From Pseudocercospora fijiensis CIRAD86 (lineage: Eukaryota; Ascomycota; Dothideomycetes; Mycosphaerellales; Mycosphaerellaceae): DNA of 64,000 nt. The first letter of the stretch is position 1. Each line of letters begins with the position of its first letter. Under the pieces are notes generated by a model. The model was not told where the DNA came from, ran no database searches, and worked only from the letters and a program-made list of their open reading frames with translations. Location: assembly GCF_000340215.1 (NCBI RefSeq), contig NW_006921542.1, forward strand, positions 115,614-179,613, written 5' to 3'. This document shows, one piece after another, positions 11,902 to 26,302 of the stretch. The translations under genes and the position numbers were made by a program.

Positions 11902-11922
11902 TTGTCACGTATTTCGTGACAA
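11902..11922. repeat. Dispersed palindrome, copy 5 (best copy)
   Basis: TTGTCACG at 11902-11909 faces CGTGACAA at 11915-11922 with a 5-nt spacer. Both 8-bp arms are perfect, and CCGAG follows, as it does at several half-copies in the arm. Confidence 0.8.
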
Positions 11923-12809
11923 CCGAGCATCAAGCCACAGGTCTCGCACACTACCCGCCCATTGACCTTTCACGAGGTCACGACCTTCCAAGGCACACGC
12001 GATATCGACCATAGCCAGCATTCGCAGCATGAAAATGGCCACGAGCAGCCCCGAGAGCACATTTTGCCATGGTCGCAGTGCATGCAGGCTTCGACGCATG
12101 CACAAATGGTCCCAGTAATTTCATCTCAGCTGCCTAAATGCGTCCATCATTCGCAGTCATTCCACTCATGCTGGGCAGCTCAGTCTTGGTTCCCCAGTGT
12201 GAATGGCTACCTGGGCAAGCACTGGAATGCAAACAGTCCGCTGGATGCAGAAGTCGAGTTCTTCAGCTCACTGTTCAACGTGGGACATCACTCGATCGAG
12301 TCCTGCCTGTCCTTGCTCCGGTGGATGTATACCAGACATTCATTCATACGTTTGGTTCAGAACTGCCACATTGGAATGTCGAACGTTTGCCATGTTTGCC
12401 TCCCCGAGGGAGCCCCAAAATCATTCCTAAATCGTCCCACAAACTCAACAAGAATAATGCTGTGGAACTTACGCCAACGGATGAAGATGGTGTCTAAAGT
12501 GGTGTTGCTGGTGCTCCAGCGTGGCAAGGACGAGAGGCTTTGTGACGATAGTGATTTGTGTCGCTGATGCTGTAGTGTGACATTGACATGAAATCGAGTC
12601 CTTGATGCCGTACCAGAATTGACGCGCGGCGCTGTGGCAATGTTTTGTTACCATCTGTAGGCGAACTGGCATTTGGTGTCTGTAGTGGCGCAGTTGGTGC
12701 AGATAACGCACCCCTAAGGTGCTGTTTTCCGCGAAGGAGTCACTAAATCTCCCCGCCTGGCTTCTATGCGTTGCCTAGCCAAGTGGTAGGGATGTCGAAG
12801 GTGTTTTGT

Positions 12810-15800
12810 TCTTAGACCTTATCTTTATTAGATTAAGTAAGGTCGGTAATTAGCTTCTAATAGTAACGTTTTTCTTTACTCCTATAACCCTCTTAATACG
12901 CGTTATTTTATAGATCTTTTTAATAGTCCTTATAATACCTTCGCTAAGATTAAAGTAGAATACCTACTTACTCGCTATAGGTAATAGCATTGCCGTAGAT
13001 TAGTAATATTCTCGTAATCCGAATAGCTCGTAAATTAAGGAGTAGGTAGGTCGAAGAAGATATCGTCTACTTAAAGCGTTAGTACGAGGTTTATTATAAC
13101 GTCTTAAGTAAGATAGGTCTTTAGGTATAGAGAACTAATAGATATTATCGGTTTGTAATAAATGTGTAGCTTAGGAGTTAATCGAGACAATAATTACTAT
13201 AAGGTTAATTAGAGTACTAGCTAATACCTTATACTAGATTAGTTATACTCTTTAGTTATTAATACTACACCTACTTCCTATACCGATATTACCCTTAATA
13301 TTAGGTAGCGAAGAAATTAGAATATACCCTTAATATACGAGGAGTATAAATATTATTAGGGCAGATATATCGCCGGGAAGATAAAGAAAATAACGTAGTA
13401 TACTACTCTAGAAGTTAGGCTACTTTTCTCCTACTTAGACGATTCGTAACTACTATACTTAAGCTACGTAAAACTAGTATAAATATTCGTAATATACTAG
13501 GAGAGTAGATCTTAGGTATTATAGCGACTAGTCTATACGATCGACGAAGAATATTATCGTAAGTTCGAGAACGAGAGAGTAATAAGGAGTATATAAATAC
13601 CCTCCTTTAATAATTAAGATTCTATAGGCGCCTATAGATAGCTATAGTAGCTAATAGATACCGAATAGCTTAGTAGAGATTAGTAAGTCGAGTAGAGGTA
13701 AGGAAATTAAGCGGATATTCTACGAGTTCTATACCTTTAAAACTAATAACCTCGAGTATATACTTCGTAATATAACGGTTTAATTATAGGTTAAGTTCTT
13801 AAGTAGGTTATAGTATTATTAAGATATTTCGCGGGAGAGCGATAATCTAATCGGCGAACGAGAGTAGTAATATTAAGTACTCGTCTTCCTCTATCTAAAG
13901 CCGACCTATAAGGAGTTAGGCTATAAATGCTAGTAAAGAAACAGCTATATAGATATAAAGCGGTAGATATTCTCGAGATCTCGTACGAAGTATATATTTA
14001 CTAGCCTCTAAAGGGAGATTACTAGTAGTAACCGGTAGAGAATAGTAGGCTACTCGAATTCGAGTCTTTCGTTAGGTAGTACTTTAATATTTACGTATAT
14101 ATTTACTAGCCTATCGAGGCGTAGTCCTCCTAGTAACCGGGGAGAATAATAAGCGGCGCGTATATAAGTACTTTATTAGGCGATATACTAATATACCTAT
14201 CCCTAGAATAGGAACTCCGAATACTAATATTAGGCTTTAAAAGAAAGTATATGAGCGCTAAGGGGAGGACGCTAAGAGAAAGAATATAGTACGATATATA
14301 CTCTTAGCGCGTCTTAGCTTACGTAGCTAAGGGTTAGGGCTACTAGGTACCCTAGCGAATAGAAGCTATCGCTAAATTCCCTAAACTACCCTAGTAGAAA
14401 GACCGTTCTATCTATCTCGCTTAGGAGTTAATCTTTATATCTTTAAGTTCGAATAGGCGACGCTTTAGTATCTTCGATAGAGACTAAGGCAAAGTCTCTA
14501 GCGATATATCGACAGACTCGATTACTATTCTATAGGTCGACTTAGTAGGCGTTATCTCAGGTTAGGCTTAGATTAAGTTTATAAACAGGACTCTATCGAA
14601 TAAGTAAGTTATAGCGTTACGAGTAACCCTTTCGAGGCATTAATTATACCGTAGAGAATTTTAGGAATAGCTTTATTCTATCTTTTAGGTATTCTAAAAA
14701 CTATACTCGCTATATTAAGAGCTAGTACTTAATATACTATAGGACGCTATACCGTAGCCGAAGGGAATCCTCCTAGTCTAAAGAGAGATCTTCTAGTAGA
14801 GTAGAGTACTATCTTATAGGATTACGCTGCCTTCTCTACTATATCTCGTTCGCTCCCTAGCGAGTAAGCGAAGCAGGATTAATTTCGTAGACCCTATCGT
14901 AGGCCTTCTTGGATTAAAAGACTTTAGAGTTAGGTAGATACCTCTAAGTATAGTTATACTACCGCTACGTACCGCTTTTCGAAGTAGGTAGCTTAGTTAT
15001 AGAATTAGTAATAGTAACTAAGATATTAAAGCCAGGCGGGAAGCACATCTTACGCTAATTAAACTTTTCTCGTAGGCTATATTGTTTTAGAAGCTCCGTA
15101 GATACCTCGGGCTCTACTATAGTATCGTAGCCCTCGCCTTCTCTAACTGCCTTACCTTAGCTACTACTATTTCCCTCTCTAGCTTCTTCGCTAATACTAT
15201 TGTTACACTTATTACTACTATAGCTATTCTAACTCTTATTCTCGTTTCTATTATAATTTTAGCTATCTTTATTTATCTTCTTTTTCTCGTCGCTATTATA
15301 GCTATTTTTATTCTTATCGCGTTTAGTATAATTGTCTTTCTCTATACTAGTATAGCTATTCTCGTTATTATAATCTCTATTTGCCTCCCTTTAAGGAGTA
15401 TCCCTAGTAACGAATAGGCTATTACCGCGAGATATAGATCCCTCGGCTAGAATTATAGGCGTATCTATAGGTAATACGCGGCGACGACTCTATATTAGTA
15501 TAGGCGGCGGTCGGTTAACTCGGTTTCCTAGCTAGCCGCCGCTATTCTCTCCGTTATAGCGAAGGAAGGCGATTAAGGATAGGTATTAGGCGGCAAAGAT
15601 AGGTAAAGCTATACTAACTTAGTAGCGATACTATCTTCTAAGAACCCCGATACTTATTCCTATATTCCTATAAGCTAGTATTTAAACCGAGATATATCCC
15701 TTAACTAATCGACGCTAAGCAATATACGCTAGAGCTATATACCTAGAATAATAAAATAAAATCCTAAATTATAGTATAGGAACCAAATGTAATAAATTTT

Positions 15801-18800
15801 CTTATAGTTTACGTACCGATTTCTTATAAATTTACTTACTCTAGCCTTAAAGACCTTTTCTACTAAGAAAGGCGGTAAGCTAAGAGTAATATAAGCTCGC
15901 TACTATTAGGCGTATAGCCTCGTAAGAACAATATAATATCGAGATATTCCGGTCGTTAGAGATATATCTCCCGGTCTTAGAAGAAGCTAAAGAGGAGATA
16001 AGAGGATTAACTTAACCCGATATTACTAATATTAGAGATAATATAGGATCGAGAGGCACCCCTAAGGGAGATAAAAGGATTACCTTAACCGGATATTCCT
16101 AGGGTTAGAGACACTTGTCCTAGCTTAAGAAAAAGATCTAGAGAAGATAAAAGTATTATCTCGAGGTATAGAGGTACCTAGGCGGTATATTTCCTAGCTC
16201 TAGTATAGAAGACAGAATATTACCGTATTACTAATGTACTAGGTTCTAGTAAGTATAACTTTATTATCCTATCCTAAGGTTTAGTACTAAAGTACTATAG
16301 AGGCTTCCGCTATATTTACGACCTATTATAGATTTATAGTTATTCTATAAACAATAGTATCCCTAGGAAATATAGATCTATCCGCTACATTGTATTTAAC
16401 GATATCTTTAACAAGGTTAGTAGCTTCGGTAAGGGTACGATTACTACTAAATAAGACGCTAAGGCGGCCTTCTATAAGATACTAGTATTCTTATATTAAT
16501 AGTACCTAGTAGCCTTTAAATAGTAGGGCCGCTTCTATAAGGACCTTAGGCTCCTATTTAGCCTTAGATATAGCCTAATATTCGAGGTACTATCTAGATA
16601 GATAACCGTTCCGCCTTCTACGTCTTCTTAGGGTACTCTATTAATACTAAAGTAGGCGTTAACCTCCTATACTAAGCGCTTTTTCTATCCCTTAGTTATA
16701 ATATTATTATAATAGCTTAATAGCCTTATTCTAATTATAATAGTATTTCTAATGCCCTCTTACGCCTTAGACGTTAGACCGCTAATACTTATTCTATTAC
16801 TTATACCTCGTACCTTTTCCTATAATATAGAAGATCCTAGCAAGTTGTCTTACAGCCGGTCTATTAATATGCCCCTTCTAATTTCTATTATACTAGGTTC
16901 TCGCTCTAGCTTAGCGACTCTTGCTTTAATACTAATAGTTCTAGGGCTAGAAGACATCGAGCTATAAGCTTGTATTTCGGCTACTTCCTTTATATATACG
17001 CGTAAGCGCGAATCGAGTATTAAGTCGCTTCTACTTCCCCCTCTAGGCACTTAGTATAGTAGTATTCTATAGCCTAACCTATAACTAATCTTAAAAACCG
17101 TAGAGTATACTTCTAGTATCGGCCTATATAATCGCCCTAGTCTTTTAACGTAACTTCTCCTTATCTTTATCTCCTCCGTATTAGAGTTTACTAGATTTAT
17201 ACTGCCTCTAAGAGCCTATATTACCTTAGTCTCCGCTAAGTACCTCGTTACCTAGAGTCTTAAGGTAGTTAGTTAGTTTCTTAATTAGTATATAATTAGA
17301 GTTATATACTAAACTAGTAAATATTAATTTCTATAGATAGTAGATAGGCTAATATTAGATATAGGGCGTAGTAACATATAGTATTAACGGTCTCGTTAGC
17401 GTACGGTATATATACTACGTAGGAAAGATCTTCTATTTAGTAGCAATCTATACTAAGAAGCTCTATCGTACATTGAATTTAAGTCCTTAAAGCTAGGACG
17501 TAGGTAAGCTCTATAAAATGTCTTGTCGCTAATAGTATATAATCAAATAGCGCTAAAGTATAATATGAATTCTAGTTAACCGGAGCCCGAGATAGTAAAG
17601 TCTACTATTAGTCTAGGATAATAGAGGCTCTAGGGCCGTATACTATTTAGCTACGGGCTAATATCTCTTATTACGAGAAGTTAGTACTAGAAGTGAAACA
17701 AGTCTCTTAAGGTTTAATAGAATATATATTTAGGGCGGAATACTAAGGTTCTAGATAAATCGTAGTAGTATATAAGCTTTATATATATATAATACCTACT
17801 AAAAACTCGAGAAGGTAATAAAGATAGGATAGAGCAAACGTATAACGGCAATTTCTCGCGAATACTTCTATTACGGTTAATCCTAATTCGAGCTTACTAA
17901 GTAGTACGCTACGCTACTACTAGGTTCTATAGCTCTAGCAAAGCTATAATCTTTAAATTTAGGCCTAGGAGTTACCCCTTAGGCACTTATAGCAACTCTT
18001 ACTAGCTCTTTAGGATAGGTAAATCTACTAGAACTATTACGACTTTTCTCTTTAATACTACGATATTAGCCTATCTCTAAGTATTTTATAGATAATATTA
18101 GGCTAGATATCTATAGTTATAGCCTTTACCTCGGGGGTTCGTAAAGGATAAGCCTAACTAACGCTTTAGATAGTATCTTAGCTTCCTAGATTTGTTTTAG
18201 GCTCTTCTATTAGTAGAGTAATCCGTAAAGCTTAACTAGTAGGTTATATACTAGCGCTTAACCGATAATACTTCTCGAATATACCCCCGTTATAGGCTTT
18301 TAACTTAATACTACTAGTTATAATTACCTCTTATACTCGGTTAGAACTAGCCTTTACGGTTATTAGCCGTAACGTCGCTCCTAGAGCTTAAGGTAGTACT
18401 ACTACTTATTAGAAGTCTTATAACGAAACTAAGCTTTTACTATTAATAGCCTATATTGTTTATATAAGCAGTCTAATATTTATACGAGTAGAGATATTAT
18501 AAGCGTAATAAAAATTTACGAGACTTCCCCTTCCTTAGCGAGTATTAAGGACGATTACTAGGAATTATTATAATAGTATACTTCTCGAGATTAAGCAAGA
18601 TCTAAATAATATTCTAAACATTGAAGTTACGCTAATCTAGATACTAGTATCGCTTTAAGCGCTACTAGTTAACTAGGGGAGGCTACTATAAAGTAGTTAA
18701 GGATATACTTCTACGAGATAGGTTATAGATATCTATAAATATAAGTTCCTAGAGTACGTAGGATAGGGAGCTAGCTACTAGTAACGGCTATAAAGCATAT

Positions 18801-21800
18801 AAAGTTAGATATAATATTTGCGTTTCCGGAAGTAGCTAATCTCTACGATAATCTCGCCTAGGAGCGATTTTTTAATAGTATAATCTTAGACTAGAGGAAA
18901 GCTTAGCCTCTAGAACTCTAATATTACGGAGTCTAGAAGATTCGGAATGAGTTTTAAACTATCGCTAAGCGCTCGATATTATATATTATTCCCTATTATA
19001 GGTAAATAGAGCGTTAAGGTCCCGTTAAGCGCTTAGCGTTACTATATACTCGAAAAAAACCCTACTTCTCGGCGAAGCCCTTTAGTTCTTATTAACTAGG
19101 ATCCCTCGATAAATATTCTATTCCTAGGTACTCCTCCTAGTTAGTATAAGATTTAGACCTCGGACTTATCGCTTTAAATAGGAGGTACTTTAAAGTATAA
19201 GGCTATAGGATCTCCTACTTATATAATTAGCTTTGTTTTTAGAGACGTAGAATATACGATAGCTAAAGGGTAAGGCTATTTTTCTAAGGTATTTACTCTT
19301 TAGTATAGGTAGGCTAGAGAAGGTAGTATCTTTTAGACTATAATAGAGCCTTCTAGTTAAAGGCCTAAAGATATAGCTTACGAGCTTCGTATATTATATA
19401 AGAGCTATCCTAAAATGCTATACGCTTTATAACTACCCTTATACTCCCTATTAATATATATCGCGTAGGTACCTATCGAAGGTTAGACGGTATAAAGATT
19501 ATATTAATCGGACTAATACCTCTTTAGGGCTCTTATCTAGTTCTATCTTTAACGAATTATACTTCCTACTATTTTTAAGCTATATAAAGAATCGTCTATT
19601 AATCGTCTAGTTAAAATAACGATATTAGTTTTATATATAGAAGTATCGTTAAAAGTATATAGGATATTTTTTAACGCTATAAACTATAGATAGTAGGCCG
19701 TAAGGGGTAACTATAGTAAGATACGTAGTATATATAATTATAGTCTATTATTCTCAGTTCCTATCTAATTAGAACTACTTCTTCTAGTACTACTATTAGG
19801 TAAGTTACTTGTCCGCTACTAATAAAACGATAGTTGCTATAAAGTAACCTTTCTAGGGCGCCCTTAGAGTAAGTATTAGCGGACTTCTATAAGAAGAGTA
19901 GGCTTAGTAACTAAAAGTTGTCTCTGTACGTAAACAGCTCTTTATCTCGTACTACGTAGTTCTTTATATATATAGTTCATTCCAGACGAATTTTAAAACT
20001 TTACTAATACCTCCGGTCTTCTAATCTAGGATATCCTTTTATTCTTCCTCGGAAGGAAAAGTTGAAAATATATATATACGTTATACTAATTAGCACTAGG
20101 CTATATAGTAGCTTATATTCTCCTTATAGAAGTAAAATATTCTAGCGTTCCCTATACGCTATAAAAGATTGCCTTCTACTTTAGAGCTTAACTTATTTAG
20201 AACTAGATATAAATAAGTATAGTAGTATATTACTATCGATACTATCTATATAGGCGTATTAAGACTATAGTAGTAGAATACTAGGACAGAAGGTAAGAAA
20301 AGCTCGAGAGGTACTAGGAGACTTAATACCCTCGAGAGGAAGTAGTATACCGAGTAAAGTAGTATATATAGAGAGGCTTTAAGTACTTGTAGCTCTAAGC
20401 GGCTATTAAAAGATATAGCGACCTCCTAGAGATAGACTTTCTTATTACTATATAAGTAGAGACTAAAATATTAAGTAGTACTTTTCCTCTTTCTTCCTAG
20501 TCCCTACTTTCCTAAGTTTAGTACTATAGTCCTACGTTCTCTCTATTCGTATTTCGGCGGAGTTAGGGGATCTAGGTCTACTAAGAACGTCGGAAGAGAT
20601 TCCTAATAGAAGGACAAGCTATTTTAGAAGTAATAGGACTACGTATTAATAGTATTAGTTCTAAGTAGGATAGACTAATACCGAGTAGTAGAAGGATTTA
20701 ATTCGGTTATAGAGTAGCTCGAGCTTATTTTCGTAGAATATACGTATATTATTAAGCTTTTCTTATTTTAGGTTATTAACTCTACCCTATCCCTATAGCT
20801 TAAATAATATATTAACGGGATATAAAGTCTCTTACCTAGTTCGCGGGTTCTTCTTAGGATCGTAAGGCGTATTAATATTTAATAGATCGTTAGTAGATAC
20901 TCCTCGTAATATTAAAGGATACGGGTATTTTATATATCGTTTAGTATCTACGCAATTTATAGCTAAGGGGACTTTATTAAGGAAGGGTTAATAAGGCTAG
21001 ACTATTAGTAGTAAGATAACGAAAGCAATACGTTAATATAATAAATCGCTATTAATCCTCTGCCTTATAATTATACCTTATCTATTTAAGTAAGAATTAG
21101 AATATAGGTAGAAAGGTAGCCTAATATACCTCGGGTAGATATAGTATTCGGTAGGGGCGGTAGCAATATCGTTTAATAATAGAGTACCTTTTCGCGAGCT
21201 TTTATAATATAATAGGCGATAGGGAAAAGTATAAAACTAGCCTCTACGTAGAGAGACTGCGATCTTATTAAGCGTAGGTATAGATACTTTATTACTAGGC
21301 AAAGGCCGTATACGTATAGGAAACGTCCTTATTAATCGGGAATCGCTTAGTTTTACTCCTACTAAAGTGTTCGTCGTTAGAAGAATCGTTTAAAAGGGGC
21401 GATCCTATCTATAGCTACTTATCGCCTACTATACTATATTTAGATAGTAGAGGTAGGATACTAGCGTACTCTAGCGTAGTAGGCTTCGTAAAGTACTCCG
21501 GCTAGATCTATTTAACGTCCGTATAATCCGGTGAATTTCCTAGACTTACTATATACTAACGCGATAAGCGACTAAAGAGTAGAGTAGGTAGTAAGTAGCT
21601 CGACGATTGTATTCGAGCGCTACTTAAAGAGAGCTAGTATACCGTACTAGGAATAGGAGACTCGTATACTTAATTAATATAAAGACTCCTTCCGATACTT
21701 CCTTAATATACCTTCTCTAGGAAAAGGTAAGATTCAGTTAATTAAGAGAGGTCTCGAGCTTTTTATTAGCTTTTTATTCGTAATCTTACTAGGGACAAGC

Positions 21801-21990
21801 TCTTAGCTAGTAGTAATATAGGTATAGAACGTCTTTACGTCGGACCTCCTAGCGGTAGTAAGAGCTTTAGTTTATAGCCTATCGCGCCTATTAAACCCCT
21901 AGACGATCGGATATTTAGAGAAGTATAGTTATTAATTATTAATTAATTACAATTATATAGTAAATATTACAATTCGTTACGGAAACTTTT
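12810..21990. repeat. Unclassified RIP-degraded DNA
   Basis: Heavily RIP-mutated. Frames broken only by TAG/TAA are visible on both strands: a plus-strand frame around 13,560-15,700, and a minus-strand frame around 19,670-20,050 with a SGQVTYLIVVLEEVVLIR segment. They suggest former genes or element proteins, but I recognise no reverse transcriptase, integrase, transposase or other domain. I could not find terminal repeats. Confidence 0.4.
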
Positions 21991-21995
21991 TTACC

Positions 21996-22079
21996 GATCG
22001 CGACGATCCTATTAATAGGATCGCTTAGGATCCTTAGGATCGTACGTTAAAGATCTTGTCTAATAGGATCGTCGCGATC
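21996..22079. repeat. Perfect 19-bp inverted repeat
   Basis: The 19 bases 21996-22014 (GATCGCGACGATCC...) are the exact reverse complement of 22061-22079. The 46-bp loop holds further TTAGGATCC-type palindromes. It survives perfectly in heavily mutated DNA, partly because the arms contain no CA or TG for RIP to attack. It may be an element terminus or a recombination or hairpin structure. Confidence 0.75.
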
Positions 22080-22399
22080 TAGAAATTCTAGCAAATCTAA
22101 TCGTAGTTAGAATTTTATTCTTCACCGTCCGACTCGTATATCGAGTCGGGCTTAAGTCGTCGTAGGTGCTAGTACTAGCATTTAAATTATATTTTCTATC
22201 GGATCTGTATATTATACGATTGTTGCTTCTACTAATATCTAACGTTTATACGTATACTCGGGTAACTACTAGCATTTGTATATGTCTACTACGTATACTA
22301 AGTTAGTACCGACTTAGCGACCGACTCGTATAGTATTAATAGATTTCGTTATATTATATAGGGCAACTATTTATTACGGTTAATAAGAATGTATTCTAT

Positions 22400-23400
22400 T
22401 CGTCCTCTACGGCTATATTAAAGCGATATACCTCTATCTTCTTTCGTTTGTTTCCTTTTAACTTCTTCTTCTCTTTTACTATATACCTCCTAATTCTTCG
22501 ATCCTACGTCTCCTCGTTAAATGCTATCTCCTCAACTTTGCCGCCGTCCGCCTCTATATCCGCCTACTATATCTACTCCCCCTCTTCTAGCCCTAATATA
22601 TCCCTAATGCGATTACTCACCGCCGCAAATAAAGTCTTATCTATTATACAAGACTAGTTAGAATACCTGCTATTCTTATAGTAATTAACGCGCAATTCTT
22701 CCCTATTATTATTACCGCGGTATATCTATACCTTTTATATTAATTGTCTTCGGTTCTATTATATTCTATTATCTCGGTTGCACTTATACCGTTACCTCCC
22801 TATACCGAAGCAAATAGATTAGCAGCCTCCGTCGGCTCCTAATCTATCGCTTAGAAACTGCTCTATAGTATAGGTAGTCTAATATCGTTTTTCTTAGGTA
22901 GGGCCTCCGCCTCCGCTAACTTATCTATCGTATTATCGCCGGCTTTAAGTTGTTTACTTAATTGTTGCCCGGTAGACGCTTTAGGACCTATCGATTGTAT
23001 TAGTAGGTAAGAGAAATATAGCGCTCGTAGACTACTCTTACTATAGCGCTCGATCGATCCGCCTTTATCGTCGGAATCTAAAACGACGTCGATTGCTATA
23101 AGTATATCGATGTCGCTACGCACGCTCTCGAAGTTATTTATTAATAATTTAGGGGTATCCTATACTCTACCTATATACCGTACGTATATCTTCTACGCTT
23201 TCGATAACCGAAGGTTACGAGTAGCTTAATCCGTCGTATTCTACGTAGTTATCCGATCTAGGAACGGCTAGTATATTAACTTGTAATCTAAGGCTAGCTA
23301 GATCGCTTTACCTCTAACTCTAGTTAAATACGACTCTATCGACTATCCGGTTAGTATTCTACTAAGTACCGTAGTAGTAGATAATATTATAAAAGGGGTA
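22400..23400 (-). pseudogene. RIP-decayed protein gene, unknown family
   Basis: One minus-strand frame runs from about 23,400 to 22,450, interrupted only by TAG/TAA. Its longest open piece is 22,863-23,123. The translation looks like a folded protein: segments include LLINNFESVRSDIDILIAID, SDDKGGSIERYSKSSLRAL and DNTIDKLAEAEALPKKNDIR. I do not recognise the family. The frame seems to continue upstream towards 24,400 with charged sequence. It may be a protein of an unclassified element or a gene caught in repeated DNA. Confidence 0.4.
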
Positions 23401-26302
23401 ACTTTGTAGTAGTACTATTTAATATATATCTTCTAGCCTCGCCGATCCTACCGGAGTAGCATACCCGCTAGATATTTATATATAAGCTTACTAAGGTAGC
23501 GCGTAGCATATATCGACTATTAGCTATTATCTAGTAACTATACTATTTTAGAGAGGGTCTTACTAGTTTCTCGTCGTAGTACTCGAAGATTTAGTTATCG
23601 AGTATCCTCTTAGCGTATACTATCCTTTTTAGAGTATCGGTTATTGCGATTAGTACTTAGTTTATTAAGGTCGATCGGATATAGGTATTAATATAGCCTC
23701 GCTCCTTTCGTATAGCTTCTCGTAACTATTCTAATATTAGTCTCGATGCTATTAAATTAGGATCTCTACCGACTACTTAGACTACGTCTCTCGACGGTAT
23801 ATAGCTACCCGGCTATAGCACTATTATACGTAAAGCTAGTAATCGATCGTAGTTTTTACTATATACCTCCTTAATTGTTTCGTCTACCTATACTAGGGTT
23901 TAGGTAGTAGGAAATATCGTCTTATATCCTCTAGCCCTAGTTAACGTAATAGCGAATAGTTTACGACGCGTCTCGTTATATAAGATTTACTCCCTTACTT
24001 CGAGTAAGCCCTTCTTTCGATTTAAACGTTCTTTACTAGAAGTCGTTAAGCCTTTGTCTCGCTTCTTACGTCGTTTTAATAGCTTTATATCGTCGCTCTA
24101 ATCCGCCCTATCGTCGCCGTACTTCTATTTTAGCCTTGCCGGATCTTTGCTATTCTTGCCCTTATAATAGTTACGTTAGTCCTCTATCGCCGTACTCTAG
24201 TATACGTTACCTTTATAAATTTCGATCTAATGCTAGTCGCTATATATAAACGAGTCTCCTCCCTATTTTCTTCTTTAAATCTAGTATTCCTATCCGACTC
24301 TATTAAATTAGATAACGACTTAGTTCTATATTTATCTTCTTCGTAGTTGCGACCTATCCTAAGTATACTATAACGAGTAGTAGTATTGTTACGAATCTAA
24401 CGTAGTATATATTAGACTATACGCGTCTTCGTACTTGTTTACTCTATAAAAAGGGGGGTATTAAATTGCGGTTTTATCTTCTGCTCCTATATAGACTGCC
24501 CGAGTCGCCGTCTATAATCGCTTATTAGTCCTGTCGGATATGCCCCGCTAACGCTAAAGTATAATCGTAGCCTATAGACTATAACCTATTCGCTATTTTC
24601 GTACCTTGTCGACGCTAGCCCGATTCGGTCGCAAGTCGGATTCGGGAACTATTAATCTAGCGCTATTATTAGTCTAGCGGTAATTATTGCAGTCTATACC
24701 GACGGTATATAGTAATACTATCGATATTATACTAAAGCAATCGGCGTATTTAGACTATTTATTCCTCGCTCGGTCGCTACTATAGTATATATAAATATAT
24801 ATTCTTTATTAGTAAACTAGTGTTTATATAGCTCGAAGAGCTATAAGTAAAGGGCGAAGAGCTGTAAGTAAAGGCTAAGGCGACGAGCGGGGTAGGGTAA
24901 GCTAGATTCTAGAAGATTCTACGGCGGCTGTTACTATGCCGCGCTAGGTAATAAGGCGGAAATCGTTACAAATCGCACTTTTTAAATCGCGCGCCTTTCT
25001 AATAACAACTTCTTCTACTTACTACTACTTCTACTACTACTACTTCTACTACTACTACTATCTCTACGACTCGTTACTACTCCCTCTACCTTCCCTAAGC
25101 TAGTAACTATATCTATCCGCTATACTAGCGAGTATAGACACTCCTAGTAAGATCTCGAGCGCTACCGGTAAGTTTAATATTATCGCTAAACCTTTATAAC
25201 CGCGTCGCTAATAGTATTAGTCGCTTAAGTATTTAAGGGTAAGGAGGTTATCGATCTCGCCGGTACGTCCTCTAACGAGTCTCCCCCTCGCTCTACGAAG
25301 CGAGTTCTAGTTAAAAAGACCGGCTCTAAGAGGGTCGCGACTCTAGTAAGTCTCGTTTATAAATATATATTGCTAGATATACTAACCCTTAAAGCTCGTT
25401 ATAGGCGAAGTCTTCGTACGTTTTGTTAGCGGCGTAGTACGCCGCCTTACCTTTAACTATACTATCGTCCTCTAAGAGGGCGCCGAGACGATCGAGTACT
25501 AGTAGTCGCTAGGTACCTCTACTATTAACGCCTAGTCGTACGCTACCCTTCTAGGCTCGGACTTTACTCGCGACTTCGGCGCTAGCTCCCCCTTCTTCTA
25601 GATAGGACCTAGTAATCGCTTTACTATAGGAATCTATATCGCCGCTACTCGCAAGAACGCGATAATCTAAGAATAGTATACTAATTAAGAAGTTGAAAGT
25701 TAGAAAACGCGATAGGAAATAAGATAAGATATACTATCTACGCTATAGGGCGCGGACCGATATATATACTCTACGGAGGTTAGTTAGCCCTCCGTAAAAA
25801 ATGAAATCTATAAAGTAACTTATAATCTTCTCCTTCCTATTTTTATCTTATCTACCTATATAATAGATATATACTAGGCCTATAATGTCGGTCGGCGAAG
25901 CTAGTAATATTTAATCTCGCGTTTCTTAGTACGTTACCGCCGTTGTTACTATTCGTATCGTAGTCGGTTTGAAATATATACCTAATCTAGTTAAATCTGC
26001 TCTACTGCCGCGACGACTCCTATACGAGCTCGCTTATTGCCTGTTTTCCGTATATAACCGCTTACAATCTCGCTAATACTCTCGTAATATATATCTCGAA
26101 TATACTACGTCGGAAACGTAGGAGAATTAGAATATAATAATTCCGCTAGAAACTCGAAGAGTTACTAGAGCTATGCTTTACTTATACTTCGCCTAAGTTC
26201 TTCCGCTTTCTAAGACACGTCCGGTATAAAGCCGTATTCCTACTAGTAGCTAGCATCCTCGGCGGAGATAGTCTCTTAATGTTCTAGGGTGCCCTCTTCC
26301 TA
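23400..26302. repeat. Unclassified RIP-degraded DNA
   Basis: No recognised domain. A plus-strand frame around 25,100-25,700 has coding character (starting ILASIDTPSKISSATGKF) but no family match I can name. A 21-bp direct repeat (GAAGAGCTRTAAGTAAAGG) occurs twice at about 24,836-24,880. Confidence 0.35.

Larger units (their letters stand above)
8876..12809. other. Intergenic stretch without a convincing gene
   Basis: CA and TG are frequent, so this stretch is not RIP-mutated. Open frames here (such as plus 9375-9758 and plus 11962-12567) have no recognisable domain and no good support. It contains a 57-bp tandem duplication and three clear copies plus several half-copies of the dispersed palindrome. 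Confidence 0.5.

Noticed and set aside
11962..12567. 201-codon open frame on the plus strand
   Set aside because: No recognisable domain, no CT-rich leader, and competing frames of similar length overlap it.
15180..15380. Apparent multi-pass membrane protein on the plus strand (long Ile/Leu/Val runs)
   Set aside because: RIP turns Thr to Ile, Ala to Val and Pro to Leu, so hydrophobic runs in this DNA are expected artefacts of a former Thr/Asn-rich or low-complexity frame.
24387..24970. Possible solo LTR (TGTTACGA...TCGTTACA with a TATAAAAAGG inside)
   Set aside because: The ends are LTR-like, but the flanking bases AGTAT and AATCG do not match as a target duplication, and I found no second copy in the window.
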